64,000 bases of DNA, from contig CAVPMY010000004.1 of the NCBI GenBank assembly GCA_963706685.1, positions 310,001 to 374,000 of the forward strand, in the 5' to 3' direction. Within the stretch, counting starts at the first letter, position 1; every line of letters starts with the position of its first letter. This DNA is from CADEEN01 sp963706685. GTDB taxonomy: Bacteria; Pseudomonadota; Gammaproteobacteria; Burkholderiales; Burkholderiaceae_C. Both the position numbers and the translations under genes were made by a program. This document shows positions 47,132-56,659 of the stretch, piece by piece. The notes beneath the pieces are model-generated. The model did not search any database. It saw only the letters and a program-made list of their open reading frames with translations, and was not told where the DNA came from.

Positions 47132-47619
47132 AGCGTCAGCGCCGCTTCGATGTCAGCGCGCAGATTCTCCGGCTCGTCATTCGGCGAATAGCGTTTGATG
47201 ACCTTGCCGTCGCGGCCGACGAGGAACTTGGTGAAGTTCCACTTGATGGCCTCGCTGCCGAGCAGGCCGGGTGCCGACGATTTGAGCCAGGACCACAGCG
47301 GGTCGGCCGCGGCGCCGTTGACATCGACCTTGGCCATCATCGGAAAGTCGACGCCATAGTTCACCTCGCAGAACGAGGCGATCTCGCCGTTGCTGCCCGG
47401 GTCCTGGGCGCCGAACTGGTTGCACGGGAAGCCGACGACGACCAGGCCGCGATCGCGATAGTCCTGCCAGAGCTGCTCGAGGCCTTTGAATTGCGGCGTG
47501 AAGCCGCAGGCACTGGCGGTGTTGACGATCAGAAACACATGATTGCGGCGGGCCGCGAAATCGGCTTTCTTGCCAGCAATCGACTTTGACGAAAACTCGA
47601 ACAAGGTGGGGGTGGTCAT
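47128..47619 (-). CDS. Glutathione peroxidase-family protein
   Basis: A 163-residue thiol peroxidase: IVNTASACGFTPQFKGLEQL with the peroxidatic Cys (about 38), VVGFPCNQFGAQDPGSNGEI (Gln about 72) and KWNFTKFLVGRDGKVIKRYS (Trp/Asn). It is a cysteine, not selenocysteine, enzyme. The start overlaps nothing upstream; the stop overlaps the aminotransferase start (ATGA). The segment before IVNTAS is less conserved than usual. Confidence 0.9.
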   Translation of the reverse strand: MTTPTLFEFSSKSIAGKKADFAARRNHVFLIVNTASACGFTPQFKGLEQLWQDYRDRGLVVVGFPCNQFGAQDPGSNGEIASFCEVNYGVDFPMMAKVDVNGAAADPLWSWLKSSAPGLLGSEAIKWNFTKFLVGRDGKVIKRYSPNDEPENLRADIEAALTL

Positions 47620-47854
47620 GGGTTGGTCCTGTTGAATGCCGAGACAGGTGAGTTATTCGTAGGCGACCGCCGCGGAACGTGCCTCTGCCGGACCGCTGGC
47701 GGTGCCCGCTTGCGGGGGAGCGGCCGGCCGGCCGTTTCGGGGGTGGTCCGACTCGGTCCAATGTCACGCATCGTATCTTTAAGCAGCATTCGGATGCGCT
47801 CTAGGGGGGGACTCGCGTTGACAGCACACCACTGTGGCAAGGAACATCGCAGCT

Positions 47855-48835
47855 GTGAGCGCCCCGCAATCCTCGACCCCTCCTTCCCTGCCACTGAAGG
47901 CGCAGCGCGTGCTGCTGATCGGCTTTGGTGAATTCGAGCGCCAGGCGCTGACCTCCTACCTGCGCTTGTCCGGCACCCGCGTACCGGCCTATGAGCAGGT
48001 CGAAGACATCGGCGAAGCCGATTTCGTGATTGCCGACGCCGACCACCCGGGTGCCATCGATGAAGTGATGGCCGCCGACCGCGGCGCCGACACGATCTAC
48101 ATCGGCTCGCTGGCCCCTGAGGGAGCGCTGGCCTGGTCGATGCGGCCGATCGATCCGTTGCATGTCTTCCGCGAACTCGATGCCGTGGTCGCGCTGCGCC
48201 ACTTCAAGAACGCGCCGCCGCCTCTGCACAGCCCCAGCGGACCGGCACCGCTGCTCGACGAGCAGCAACCGCAGCGCCGTGCCAGCGATGTCTCCACGGG
48301 TCCGCTTGCGCTGTTGGTCGATGACAGCGAGATTGCGCTGCGCTTCCTGCAGCGCCAACTGGCCGCGCACGGGCTGCGCACCGAAACCGCGCCCGACAGC
48401 CAGGGCGCGCTGGCACAGCTGGCGCAACAGCGTTTCGATGCGGTGTTCGTCGATCTCGACCTGGGCCCCGACAGCACGATGGATGGCTTTGCGCTGTGCC
48501 AGCATCTGAAGCGCCAGCAGCGGCCTCACGGCACGGGCTTGCCGCCGCGCGTGGTCATCGTCAGCGCGCACGGCAGTGCCACCGACCGGGTACGTGGCAT
48601 CTTTGCCGGCTGCGACGCCTACCTCACCAAGCCGATCAAGGAAGAGACGATGCTCGAGCAGCTGCGCACGCTCGGCCTGGTGGCGCCGCCCGAGCCCGAG
48701 CGGCAGCGCCGCAGCCGCAACAAGACGGCAGCGGCAGCGGCAGCAGCCCAGGAGGCCGCAGCAGCGGCCGCGGAGACGCCTGAGGCTGCCGACGTGGCAA
48801 GCAGCGCATCAGAACCTCCCGCCCAAGCCGGCTGA
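47855..48835 (+). CDS. Response regulator with two receiver-like regions and Ala-rich tail
   Basis: A 326-residue protein. A first, degenerate receiver-like region (VLLIGFGEFERQALTSYLRL to about 115) is followed by a canonical receiver: ALLVDDSEIALRFLQRQLAA, FDAVFVDLDLG (phospho-Asp), VVIVSAHGSATDRVRGIFAG and DAYLTKPIKEETML. The last 60 residues are Ala/Glu-rich with no output domain. The GTG at 47855 has AAGGAA upstream; a GTG at 47834 is possible. No sensor kinase is adjacent. Confidence 0.78.
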   Translation: MSAPQSSTPPSLPLKAQRVLLIGFGEFERQALTSYLRLSGTRVPAYEQVEDIGEADFVIADADHPGAIDEVMAADRGADTIYIGSLAPEGALAWSMRPIDPLHVFRELDAVVALRHFKNAPPPLHSPSGPAPLLDEQQPQRRASDVSTGPLALLVDDSEIALRFLQRQLAAHGLRTETAPDSQGALAQLAQQRFDAVFVDLDLGPDSTMDGFALCQHLKRQQRPHGTGLPPRVVIVSAHGSATDRVRGIFAGCDAYLTKPIKEETMLEQLRTLGLVAPPEPERQRRSRNKTAAAAAAAQEAAAAAAETPEAADVASSASEPPAQAG

Positions 48836-48839
48836 GTCG

Positions 48840-49736
48840 CTAGTGTGCGCGGCGCTGCAGCGTCGCCGACAACGCGGCGGCGATGATGGCCGCACCGCCG
48901 AGCAGCACACGCCCATCGACCGTGCCGGCGCCCAGCAGCACGGCCGAAACGCTGGCAAACAGCACTTCAATAAGCATGATCACCGCGGTGGCATTGGCCG
49001 GCAGCCGCGCCGCACCGTATTGCAGCGCCAGGTTGCTGGCCAGGAAAGCAGCGGCGAGCGCGACTGCGCCGGCAATCCATCCCCACGCCAGCGCGGGCAA
49101 GCCCGGCACCATGCCTCGACTGGACAGCAGCAGCGCCAGCAGCAGTGAGATCAGCGCGCCGCCGCAGAACATGGCCAGCGCGCGCGCGCCTTCGGAGCGC
49201 GCAGCCTCGCGCCGCAGCATGACGTTGTTGAGCGCAAACGAGAACCCACCGATGACGCCCAGCCACTCCGGCAGCGTGCGCGGCACGGGCCAGCCGGCGC
49301 CATCGCGTGGCCACAGGATCACCAACGCACCCGCCAACGCCAGGCCCATACGCAACAGCGTGCCGGCGGTCAGCGGCTCGTTGAGCAGCAGCCGCGCCAG
49401 CAGCATGGCCCACACCGGCATCAGGTAGAACAACAAGACGATGCGCACCACGTCGCCCATCGTCACCGCCCAGTTGAAGGCGGCATTGGTCGTGCCCGAG
49501 GCCAGCAACAACACCCACAACGCCGGATGCGCGATCACCTCGCGCCATGCCGCCGGCCGCCACAGCGTGAGCACGGCGACGGCCAACAGGTAGATCAGCG
49601 CTGTGGCTGCCAGCGGATGCAGCCCCGCGGCTTCGAGCTGCCGAAACGGCCACCAGCTGACACCCCAGGTGAAGGCGTTGAAGACGAGCGCCAGGGCGGG
49701 CAAGGTGCGGCGCGCCCACCGGTTCGGCAAAGGCAT
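48840..49736 (-). CDS. EamA/DMT-family inner-membrane transporter
   Basis: A 298-residue protein of about ten membrane segments in two EamA repeats: ALALVFNAFTWGVSWWPFRQ and LLLASGTTNAAFNWAVTMG in the first, GVIGGFSFALNNVMLRREAA and ALQYGAARLPANATAVIMLI in the second. Probably exports a metabolite; the substrate cannot be told. Starts next to the SGNH hydrolase gene, divergent. Confidence 0.85.
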   Translation of the reverse strand: MPLPNRWARRTLPALALVFNAFTWGVSWWPFRQLEAAGLHPLAATALIYLLAVAVLTLWRPAAWREVIAHPALWVLLLASGTTNAAFNWAVTMGDVVRIVLLFYLMPVWAMLLARLLLNEPLTAGTLLRMGLALAGALVILWPRDGAGWPVPRTLPEWLGVIGGFSFALNNVMLRREAARSEGARALAMFCGGALISLLLALLLSSRGMVPGLPALAWGWIAGAVALAAAFLASNLALQYGAARLPANATAVIMLIEVLFASVSAVLLGAGTVDGRVLLGGAAIIAAALSATLQRRAH

Positions 49737-49840
49737 GGGCGGCGATTGTGGGCCCGAGTGCCGCGGCCCCCCAGTTCATCGGATGGTTTTGTCAGAAGGC
49801 ACGGCATAGGCTGCAGTCCCCCCACAAGGAGCCATTGACC

Positions 49841-50719
49841 ATGATTCAGCTCGAATTGTTGTTGCCAACGCTGCTCGACAGTGAACAAGCGCCGCCGCTG
49901 TCCGAATTCGGGTGGCGCTTTCTGGCCGAGGGTGATTCCTGGTTTTCGATGGGCAGTCTCAACCTGTTCACCACCGCCAATGTGCTGCAGGAGATGGTGT
50001 TCACGCAGCGCTGCATCGCCATCAACTGCGCGCTGCCCGGCGACACGCTGCGGCGCGTGGTCGATACGCGCCGCGATCCGCTGTTCGCCGCGCTGCTCAA
50101 CGGCGCGCGGGCGCGGCCGTGGGATGCCTTGCTGATCTCGGCCGGCGGCAATGACCTGATCGATGCGCTGCAGTCTCGCGGCGCCGACGTGCCGCAGAGC
50201 CGGCGCCTGCTGTTGCGTGCCGATGAGTGGGGGCCGCCCGCGCAGGGCGCCGCGCGCTACCTGTCCGACGCCGGATGGGCCACTTTCAGCGACTACCTGC
50301 AGGCCAACTTCGAAGCCTTGCTGGCCCAGCGTGACCGCGGCCCGTCACGCGGTTGCCCGGTCTTCATCCACGGCTATGCAGTGCCGACGCCACGCCCGGC
50401 CGGCGCCGGGCCCGCGGGGCCGTGGCTGCTGCCGGCGATCGAGGCCTATGCCATTGCCGAGGCCGACCGCGGCGCGGTCGCGCAGTTGCTGATCGAACGG
50501 CTGGCGAGCCTGCTGTCGCGCCTGGCCGCCGACAGCGCGCGCCTGCCGAACCTGCACTTTTTCGACAGCACGCAAGTGCCGCTCGACCGCGCCCAGCCCG
50601 GGACGAGCGGCCAGAGCGGCGACTGGCTCAACGAAATCCACCTCACGCATGCCGGCTGCCGCAAGATCGCGCGGCCCTGGAGCGCCGCCATCGAGCGTGT
50701 GTTGCGCGGCGGTCAGTGA
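49841..50719 (+). CDS. SGNH/GDSL-like hydrolase
   Basis: A 292-residue protein. Block I FLAEGDSWFSMGSLNL holds the likely nucleophile Ser, block III is LLISAGGNDLIDALQ, and block V near the C-terminus is SGDWLNEIHLTHAGCRKIAR with Asp and His. No signal peptide. Probably an esterase; substrate unknown. Start ATG 49841 with AAGGAG 12 bp upstream. It overlaps the convergent lplT stop by 7 bp. Confidence 0.8.
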   Translation: MIQLELLLPTLLDSEQAPPLSEFGWRFLAEGDSWFSMGSLNLFTTANVLQEMVFTQRCIAINCALPGDTLRRVVDTRRDPLFAALLNGARARPWDALLISAGGNDLIDALQSRGADVPQSRRLLLRADEWGPPAQGAARYLSDAGWATFSDYLQANFEALLAQRDRGPSRGCPVFIHGYAVPTPRPAGAGPAGPWLLPAIEAYAIAEADRGAVAQLLIERLASLLSRLAADSARLPNLHFFDSTQVPLDRAQPGTSGQSGDWLNEIHLTHAGCRKIARPWSAAIERVLRGGQ

Positions 50720-51987
50720 GGATCGGATCGGGCGATGGCGAGCAGCCGCTCGACCTCGTCGCGGTGCAGCAGCGTGTTGCGCCGGTGCCAGCGGCGGACC
50801 AGCTCCATCGTGCCGGCGACGGCCAGGCCGAAGACCGCGATCGCGCCGAAGGCCGACGCGCCAAACTTCGTCATCGCGGTGTAGAACGCGCCGAGGCCGA
50901 GAATGCAGGCCTGCTCGTTGAAGTTCTGCACCGCGATCGAGCGACCGGCGCCCATCAGGTTGTGGCCGCGATGCTGCAACAGCGCATTCATCGGCACGAC
51001 GAGGTAACCGCCGACGGCGCCGAGCAGAATGAGGAACGGCGCGGCCACCCAGACGTTGGTGATGAAGTTCATGCCGATGATCAGCAGGCCCATGGCCGTG
51101 CCCAGGGGAATCACGCTGGTCGCCCGGTCGAGCCGCATCGTCATCGAGGCCACGATCGCCCCGGCGGCCGTGCCGATTGCCACCACGCCGACCAGGCTCG
51201 AGGCCTGGGTCGTGCCGTAACTCAGCGCCGCTGACGCCCACGCCAGCACGATGTAGCGCAGATTGCCGCCTGCGCCCCAGAACAGCGTCGTTGTCGCCAG
51301 CGAGATCTGGCCGAGCTTGTCGGCCCACAGGCGGGCGTTGCACTGCGAGAAATCGCGCACCAGCGCCAAGGGCCGCGCCATCGGCAGCAGCGGCGCCTCG
51401 GTGCGCGGGATGCGCAGATTGAACAAACCGGCGATGACGTAGAACAGGACCATCGACGCGATGGCGGCTTCGGGACCGGTATCGATCCCGGTGTCGATCA
51501 GCGGCAGGTCGAAGCCGAGCAAGATCGGTGCGATCTTCGGGCCGATGAGCTGGCCGCCGAGCAGCACGCCGAGGATGATCGAGCCGATCGTCAGGCCCTC
51601 GATCCAGCCGTTGGCCTTGACCAGTTGCGACGGCGGCAGCAGTTCGGTGAGGATGCCGTACTTGGCCGGTGAATACGCCGCCGCGCCGAGGCCGACGATG
51701 GCGTACGACATCAGCGGGTGCGTGCCGAACAACATCAGCAGGCAACCGACGACCTTGATGGCGTTGGAGACGAACATCACCTTGCCTTTGGGCAAGGCAT
51801 CGGCAAAGGCGCCGACGAACGGTGCCAGCACGACATAGAACAGCGCGAACATCGGCACCAGCGCCGCACGCTGCCACTCCGGCGCGCCACTGGTGCGCAG
51901 CAGCTCGACCCCGGCCACGAACAAGGCGTTGTCGGCCAGCGAGCTGAAGAACTGCGCCGACATGATGGTGTAGAAGCCTCGTTTCAT
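50713..51987 (-). CDS. lplT: Lysophospholipid transporter LplT
   Basis: A 424-residue MFS transporter that flips lysophospholipids across the inner membrane for re-acylation. N-terminus MKRGFYTIMSAQFFSSLADN; GAFADALPKGKVMFVSNAIK and YSPAKYGILTELLPPSQLVK match LplT. About 12 membrane segments. Divergent from alr with 112 bp between starts, a gene order frequent in Burkholderiales. Aas acyltransferase is not fused here, unlike in some relatives. Confidence 0.92.
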   Translation of the reverse strand: MKRGFYTIMSAQFFSSLADNALFVAGVELLRTSGAPEWQRAALVPMFALFYVVLAPFVGAFADALPKGKVMFVSNAIKVVGCLLMLFGTHPLMSYAIVGLGAAAYSPAKYGILTELLPPSQLVKANGWIEGLTIGSIILGVLLGGQLIGPKIAPILLGFDLPLIDTGIDTGPEAAIASMVLFYVIAGLFNLRIPRTEAPLLPMARPLALVRDFSQCNARLWADKLGQISLATTTLFWGAGGNLRYIVLAWASAALSYGTTQASSLVGVVAIGTAAGAIVASMTMRLDRATSVIPLGTAMGLLIIGMNFITNVWVAAPFLILLGAVGGYLVVPMNALLQHRGHNLMGAGRSIAVQNFNEQACILGLGAFYTAMTKFGASAFGAIAVFGLAVAGTMELVRRWHRRNTLLHRDEVERLLAIARSDPH

Positions 51988-52099
51988 GCGCGGCGCAACG
52001 ACTTTGTCTCCGTGGTGCTATGGCCTGTGTCGGGCAGGCTCTGACCTGTGCAAGGCCGGCGCGTTATAGCACGCAGCATCAAAAAGTTACGATGCGAAT

Positions 52100-53188
52100 A
52101 TGCCGCGTCCGATCGAAGCCCTGATCCACACCAGCGCCCTTGCGCACAACCTCACGCGCGCGCGCGCCGCCGCACCGGACGCCAGGGTCTGGGCGGTCGT
52201 CAAGGCCAACGCCTACGGTCACGGCATCGAACGCGCGTACGACGGCTTGCGCGGCGCCGATGGCTTTGCGCTGCTCGACCTCAACGAGGCCGAGCGCATC
52301 CGCGCGCTCGGCTGGCGTGGGCCGGTGCTGCTGCTCGAAGGCGCGTTCGAACCGCGTGACCTGGAACTGTGTTCGCGGCTCGACCTCTGGCATGTCGTGC
52401 ACTGCAACGAACAGATCGATGCGCTGGCCAAGCACAAGACGCACACGCCGCAGCGTGTCTTCCTGAAGATGAACAGCGGCATGAACCGGCTGGGCTTCAA
52501 GCCGGCGGCCTACCGCAGTGCATGGACACGTCTGAACGCCCTGCCGCAGGTCGGCGAGATCACGCTGATGACCCATTTCTCCGACGCCGACGGGCCGCGC
52601 GGCATTGCCCATCAAGTCGCCGCGTTCGAGGCCGCGACGCGCGACCTGCCCGGCGAACGCTCGCTGGCCAACAGTGCGGCCACGCTGCGCCATGCGTCAA
52701 TGGCCAGCGATTGGGTGCGGGCCGGCATCATGAGCTACGGCAGCGCCCCCGACTTTCCCGAGCACGACATCACACATTGGAACCTGCGGCCGACGATGAC
52801 GCTGCGCTCGCAACTGATCGCGACGCAGCGCCTGGCCGTCGGCGACAGCGTCGGCTACGGCAGCAGTTTTACCGCCAGCGAGCCGATGACGATCGGCATC
52901 GTCGCCTGCGGCTATGCCGACGGCTACCCGCGACACTGCGCCACCGGCACGCCGATGCTCGTTGGCGGCGTGCGCACAACAACCGTGGGCCGCGTCAGCA
53001 TGGACATGATCGCGGTCGACCTCGCGCCGGTGCCCGCCGCCGCCATCGGCAGCGAAGTCACGCTCTGGGGCGAAGGCCCCGCGGGCTCGCGCCTGGCCAT
53101 CGACGAGGTCGCCCGCGCTGCCGGCACGATCGGCTACGAGCTGATGTGCGCGCTGGCGCCGCGGGTGCCGGTGCGGGTGGTCGAATGA
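52100..53188 (+). CDS. alr: Alanine racemase
   Basis: PLP-dependent racemase supplying D-alanine for peptidoglycan. Of 362 residues: WAVVKANAYGHG with the PLP Lys (about residue 35), VFLKMNSGMNRLGFKP, GIVACGYADGYPRHCATGTP and the catalytic Tyr region VGYGSSFTASEPM, plus TVGRVSMDMIAVDL. Start ATG 52100. Slightly shorter than E. coli Alr but complete. Confidence 0.95.
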   Translation: MPRPIEALIHTSALAHNLTRARAAAPDARVWAVVKANAYGHGIERAYDGLRGADGFALLDLNEAERIRALGWRGPVLLLEGAFEPRDLELCSRLDLWHVVHCNEQIDALAKHKTHTPQRVFLKMNSGMNRLGFKPAAYRSAWTRLNALPQVGEITLMTHFSDADGPRGIAHQVAAFEAATRDLPGERSLANSAATLRHASMASDWVRAGIMSYGSAPDFPEHDITHWNLRPTMTLRSQLIATQRLAVGDSVGYGSSFTASEPMTIGIVACGYADGYPRHCATGTPMLVGGVRTTTVGRVSMDMIAVDLAPVPAAAIGSEVTLWGEGPAGSRLAIDEVARAAGTIGYELMCALAPRVPVRVVE

Positions 53189-53926
53189 CGCTCAGCGTTT
53201 GACAGCCGTGAGGACCCGACGCCGCAAGCACGTCTGTCGCTCGCCAATCGGCTGAGAGCTTCGGTAGTGGCCGCTGGCCATGGCGGGCAGCGACGCTGAT
53301 CGTTGGCACGCCTCGTGGTTGCCTACGCTGGCTCGGTGGCTGGTCACTGTGGGCGCGCGGCGTTGCTCACGCGAAAGGGGTCGCTGAATCGATGCCACGG
53401 CGGTCAGGCGGCTGGCCCATCCACTTGGAGCCTACATTGAGTTCTTCGGCGTGCGATTCGCGGCGTCGGCGGTGGCGAGTTCGTGCAGAGGGCGCGACCG
53501 CCGGAAGCGGCGGCGACTTCGTCGGCGCTCGATGGGTTGATGCGCCGACGAAGGCTGCCGTGTGGGTGCATTGGCCGTGCTTATCGGCCCGCTGCGCTTC
53601 GCCGTGCTCGCTTTGTGGTCTTCGGCCTGCGGTTTCAGGTGCTCTGCTGGCAGTGGCCGTCGAAGTCGCCTTTGCGTCCGATCGTGCGGCGCTTGGGCCG
53701 TACGGACAGGGTCGGCGACGGGCTGCGCACTGCTGGCTGGCACGTGCGGCCGCACGCGCTGATCGCGCTGCTCGTGCTGGTGGCCGTCGGCGGCGCTTCA
53801 GCGCACGCACCCGACGCTCGGCACGTTCTCCCAGGCCGTCAAATCGCTACCTCGCGGTGAACGGCCGGTTTGACACGAGCACAACGCTCGCCTACCATCG
53901 CGCCACTACGACTCGGAAGCACTCTC
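53189..53926. other. 738-bp gap with no convincing gene
   Basis: Several overlapping open frames occur on both strands, but all are Arg/Pro/Ala-rich, as expected from GC-rich non-coding DNA, and none has a conserved motif. The text resembles degraded Burkholderiales intergenic repeats. I see nothing supported here apart from the YeaQ-like gene's leader. Confidence 0.4.
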
Positions 53927-54211
53927 ATGGGACTCATCTACACCCTCATCGTCGGCCTGATCGTCGGCGCCCTGGCGCGTTTCATCATGCCTGGCGAACA
54001 GAAGATGGGATGGATCCTGACCATCCTGCTCGGCGTCGGCGGCTCGTTCGTGGCCGGCTTCGTCGGCCAGGCGCTGGGCTGGTACCAGGCCGGCCAGGGC
54101 GCGGGCTTCATCGGCTCCATCGTCGGCGCGCTCGTGCTGCTGTTCGTCGGCAAAGCTGCGCAGCGGCGGCAGCGCCGACGCAGTGAGACGATCGCCTGCG
54201 CGACGCCTTGA
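53927..54211 (+). CDS. GlsB/YeaQ/YmgE-family small membrane protein
   Basis: A 94-residue inner-membrane protein of the stress-response GlsB/YeaQ family: MGLIYTLIVGLIVGALARFI, ILTILLGVGGSFVAGFVGQA and GAGFIGSIVGALVLLFVGK, three membrane segments with glycine zippers. The C-terminal basic tail (about 15 residues) is longer than usual. Start ATG 53927. Function unknown, associated with envelope stress. The stop overlaps the ArfB-like frame (TTGA). Confidence 0.82.
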   Translation: MGLIYTLIVGLIVGALARFIMPGEQKMGWILTILLGVGGSFVAGFVGQALGWYQAGQGAGFIGSIVGALVLLFVGKAAQRRQRRRSETIACATP

Positions 54212-54624
54212 AAGCGGCCGGCCGCTCAGCGGCTCGACCCGGCCGAGGTCGACGTTCACCGCGAGTGCGCGCGCAGGGCGCGGGCGGTCAGAACGTCAAC
54301 AAGGTCTCGAGCGCGGTGCACCTGCGCTTCGACGTGCCGGCCTCGTCGTTGCCCGAGGACGTCAAGGCGCGCCTGCTCGCCCTCGCCGACTCGCGAATCA
54401 CGCAGGAAGGCGTGGTCGTCATCAAGGCGCAGGAACACCGCAGCCAGGAGATGAACCGCGCCGACGCGCTGCAACGCCTGCAGGCCCTGGTCGATTCGGT
54501 GGCGCGACCGCCGCGCGTGCGCAAGGCGACCAAGCCGACCTTCGGTTCGAAGCAGCGCCGACTGGAAGGCAAATCGCAACGCTCGCAGGTCAAGGCGCTG
54601 CGCGGGCGGCTGAAGGAGCCGTAG
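54208..54624 (+). CDS. arfB: Peptidyl-tRNA hydrolase ArfB (N-terminus disrupted)
   Basis: Ribosome-rescue hydrolase that frees peptides from stalled ribosomes. The catalytic loop AQGAGGQNVNKVSSAVHLRF contains GGQ, then LLALADSRITQEGVVVIKAQ and a basic, ribosome-binding C-terminal tail (RVRKATKPTFGSKQRRLEGK). Before the GGQ the expected LDPAEVDFTASRAQG text is split over frames; removing two G bases (near 54257 and 54270) would restore it. The TTG start at 54208 is only the longest opening of the current frame. Joined product about 138 residues, normal. Confidence 0.82.
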   Translation: MKAAGRSAARPGRGRRSPRVRAQGAGGQNVNKVSSAVHLRFDVPASSLPEDVKARLLALADSRITQEGVVVIKAQEHRSQEMNRADALQRLQALVDSVARPPRVRKATKPTFGSKQRRLEGKSQRSQVKALRGRLKEP

Positions 54625-54629
54625 CCGGC

Positions 54630-55259
54630 CTACGCGCCGCGCCGGACCGTCGCCAGCAGGGTCGCCAGCGCGATGAACAGGCTGCCGAACAGGCGCCGGA
54701 TCCAGCGCATCTGCTGCGGCGTGCGCAGCGCAGCCAGGGCGCGCGAGGCGAACGCCGTGTAGCCGGCATTGACGACGAGGTCGGTGAAGGCCAGCGTGGC
54801 GGCGATGACGATGTATTGCGGCACGAGCGGTTGCGTCGGATTCAGGAACTGCGGCACCACGGCGAGCATGAACAGCGTGCCCTTGGGATTGAGCGTGTTG
54901 AGCACCCAGCCGCGCATGACGATCGAGCGACGCGACGCCAACGCAGTGCTGTCGCCTTGCGCCCGCAGGCCGACCGCCGGCGCACGCCACTGTGCGATGC
55001 CCAGCCACAGCAGGTAGGCCACGCCGAGCCACTTGACGACGGCAAACGCTGTCGACGAGGCGACGATGAGCGCGCCCAGGCCCGCACCGATGAGCAGCAG
55101 TTGCGACCACAGGCCGAGGATCAGGCCGAAGGTGAGAAAGTAGCCGCGTGCAAAGCCATGCTGCAAGCCGGCCGTCATCGCCGCCACCGCGCCGGCGCCG
55201 GGCGAGATGCTGATCGCCCAGGAGGCGGCGAAGAAGGCGAGCCAGACGCTGAAGTCCAT
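54630..55259 (-). CDS. LysE/RhtB-family amino-acid exporter
   Basis: A 209-residue inner-membrane protein with six predicted segments: MDFSVWLAFFAASWAISISP and PGAGAVAAMTAGLQHGFARG (the LysE hallmark), FAVVKWLGVAYLLWLGIAQW, then LNPKGTLFMLAVVPQFLNP. Exports amino acids or homoserine lactone-like compounds. Start ATG 55257-55259 is preferred to 55304 because family members begin here. Divergent from radA across 31 bp. Confidence 0.88.
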   Translation of the reverse strand: MDFSVWLAFFAASWAISISPGAGAVAAMTAGLQHGFARGYFLTFGLILGLWSQLLLIGAGLGALIVASSTAFAVVKWLGVAYLLWLGIAQWRAPAVGLRAQGDSTALASRRSIVMRGWVLNTLNPKGTLFMLAVVPQFLNPTQPLVPQYIVIAATLAFTDLVVNAGYTAFASRALAALRTPQQMRWIRRLFGSLFIALATLLATVRRGA

Positions 55260-55290
55260 GCGCGGCGTTGTATCACGAGACAATGCGCCG

Positions 55291-56655
55291 ATGGCCAAGG
55301 ACAAGTCGATCTACATCTGCAACGACTGCGGCGGCAGCAACCCGAAGTGGCTCGGCAAGTGCCCGCATTGCGGCGCCTGGAACACGCTCGAAGAAACCGC
55401 CGCGGAGGTCAGCAGCGGCGGCAAGCCGCACCGCTTTCAGTCCTTGACCAGGAGCGCGCCGGTGGCGACGCTGGCCGAGATCGACGCGGCCGATGTTGCG
55501 CGCACGCCCACCGGCCAAGAGGAGTTGGACCGCGTGCTCGGCGGCGGCATCGTGCCCGGTGGCGTGACGCTGATCGGCGGCGACCCGGGCATCGGCAAGA
55601 GCACGCTGCTGCTGCAGGCCGCCGACACCTTGTCCAGGCAGATGAAAGTGCTCTACGTCAGCGGTGAAGAAAGCGGCGCGCAGGTCGCACTACGGGCGCG
55701 CCGCCTGGGCCTCGACGGGTCGCGCGTACGCGTGATGGCCGAGATCCAGCTCGAGCGCATCATCGCCACGCTCGATGTCGAGACGCCGGCGTTTTGCGTC
55801 ATCGATTCGATCCAGACGCTGTACTCCGAGGCACTGACATCGGCGCCGGGCTCGGTGGCGCAGGTGCGCGAATGCGCGGCCCACCTGACGCGCACGGCCA
55901 AGGCGCGTGGCATTGCCGTCGTGCTGGTCGGCCACGTCACCAAGGAAGGCGCGCTGGCCGGGCCGCGCGTGCTCGAGCACATCGTCGATACGGTGCTGTA
56001 CTTCGAAGGCGACACGCATTCGAGTTTTCGCCTCGTGCGCGCGATCAAGAACCGCTTCGGCGCGGTCAACGAGATCGGTGTCTTTGCAATGACGGAACGC
56101 GGCCTCAAAGGCGTCAGCAACCCGAGCGCTATTTTTCTGTCGACCCATGGCGCGCCGGTGCCGGGCTCGTGCGTGCTGGTCACGCTCGAAGGCACGCGGC
56201 CGCTGCTGGTGGAGGTGCAGGCGCTGGTCGACAGCGGCGGGCCGACGCCGCGGCGCCTGTCGGTCGGCCTCGACCGCGACCGTCTGGCGATGCTGCTCGC
56301 CGTGCTGCACCGCCATGCCGGCGTGGCCTGTCTGGACCAGGACGTGTTCGTCAATGCCGTCGGCGGCGTTCGCATCACCGAACCCGCCGCCGATCTGGCC
56401 GTGATGCTGGCCATTCAAGGCAGCCTGCGCGGCAAGGCGCTGCCGCGCGGCTTCATCGCCTTTGGCGAGGTTGGGCTGGCCGGCGAGGTGCGGCCGGCGC
56501 CGCGCGGTCAGGAGCGGCTGAAGGAGGCCGCCAAGCTCGGCTTTTCGATCGCCCTCGTGCCCAAGGCGAATGCGCCGAAAAAGGCCATCGAAGGCTTGAC
56601 GATCCATGCCGTCGAGCGGGTCGAGCAAGCGATCGACATCGTGCGCGCCCTGTAG
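55291..56655 (+). CDS. radA: DNA repair protein RadA/Sms
   Basis: A 454-residue RecA-like branch-migration ATPase. N-terminal zinc finger IYICNDCGGSNPKWLGKCPH with four Cys; Walker A GGDPGIGKSTLLLQAA; the RadA-specific KNRFG at ERGLKGVSNPS upstream (AIKNRFGAVNEIGVFAM); a Lon-like C-terminal domain ending AFGEVGLAGEVRPAPRGQER and PKANAPKKAIEGLTIHAV. Start ATG 55291. Follows the lplT/alr region as in many betaproteobacteria. Confidence 0.96.
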   Translation: MAKDKSIYICNDCGGSNPKWLGKCPHCGAWNTLEETAAEVSSGGKPHRFQSLTRSAPVATLAEIDAADVARTPTGQEELDRVLGGGIVPGGVTLIGGDPGIGKSTLLLQAADTLSRQMKVLYVSGEESGAQVALRARRLGLDGSRVRVMAEIQLERIIATLDVETPAFCVIDSIQTLYSEALTSAPGSVAQVRECAAHLTRTAKARGIAVVLVGHVTKEGALAGPRVLEHIVDTVLYFEGDTHSSFRLVRAIKNRFGAVNEIGVFAMTERGLKGVSNPSAIFLSTHGAPVPGSCVLVTLEGTRPLLVEVQALVDSGGPTPRRLSVGLDRDRLAMLLAVLHRHAGVACLDQDVFVNAVGGVRITEPAADLAVMLAIQGSLRGKALPRGFIAFGEVGLAGEVRPAPRGQERLKEAAKLGFSIALVPKANAPKKAIEGLTIHAVERVEQAIDIVRAL

Positions 56656-56659
56656 ACCG

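Noticed and set aside
53367..53880. Open frames on both strands in the alr/YeaQ gap
   Set aside because: Arg/Pro/Ala-rich, mutually overlapping, no start signal or motif.
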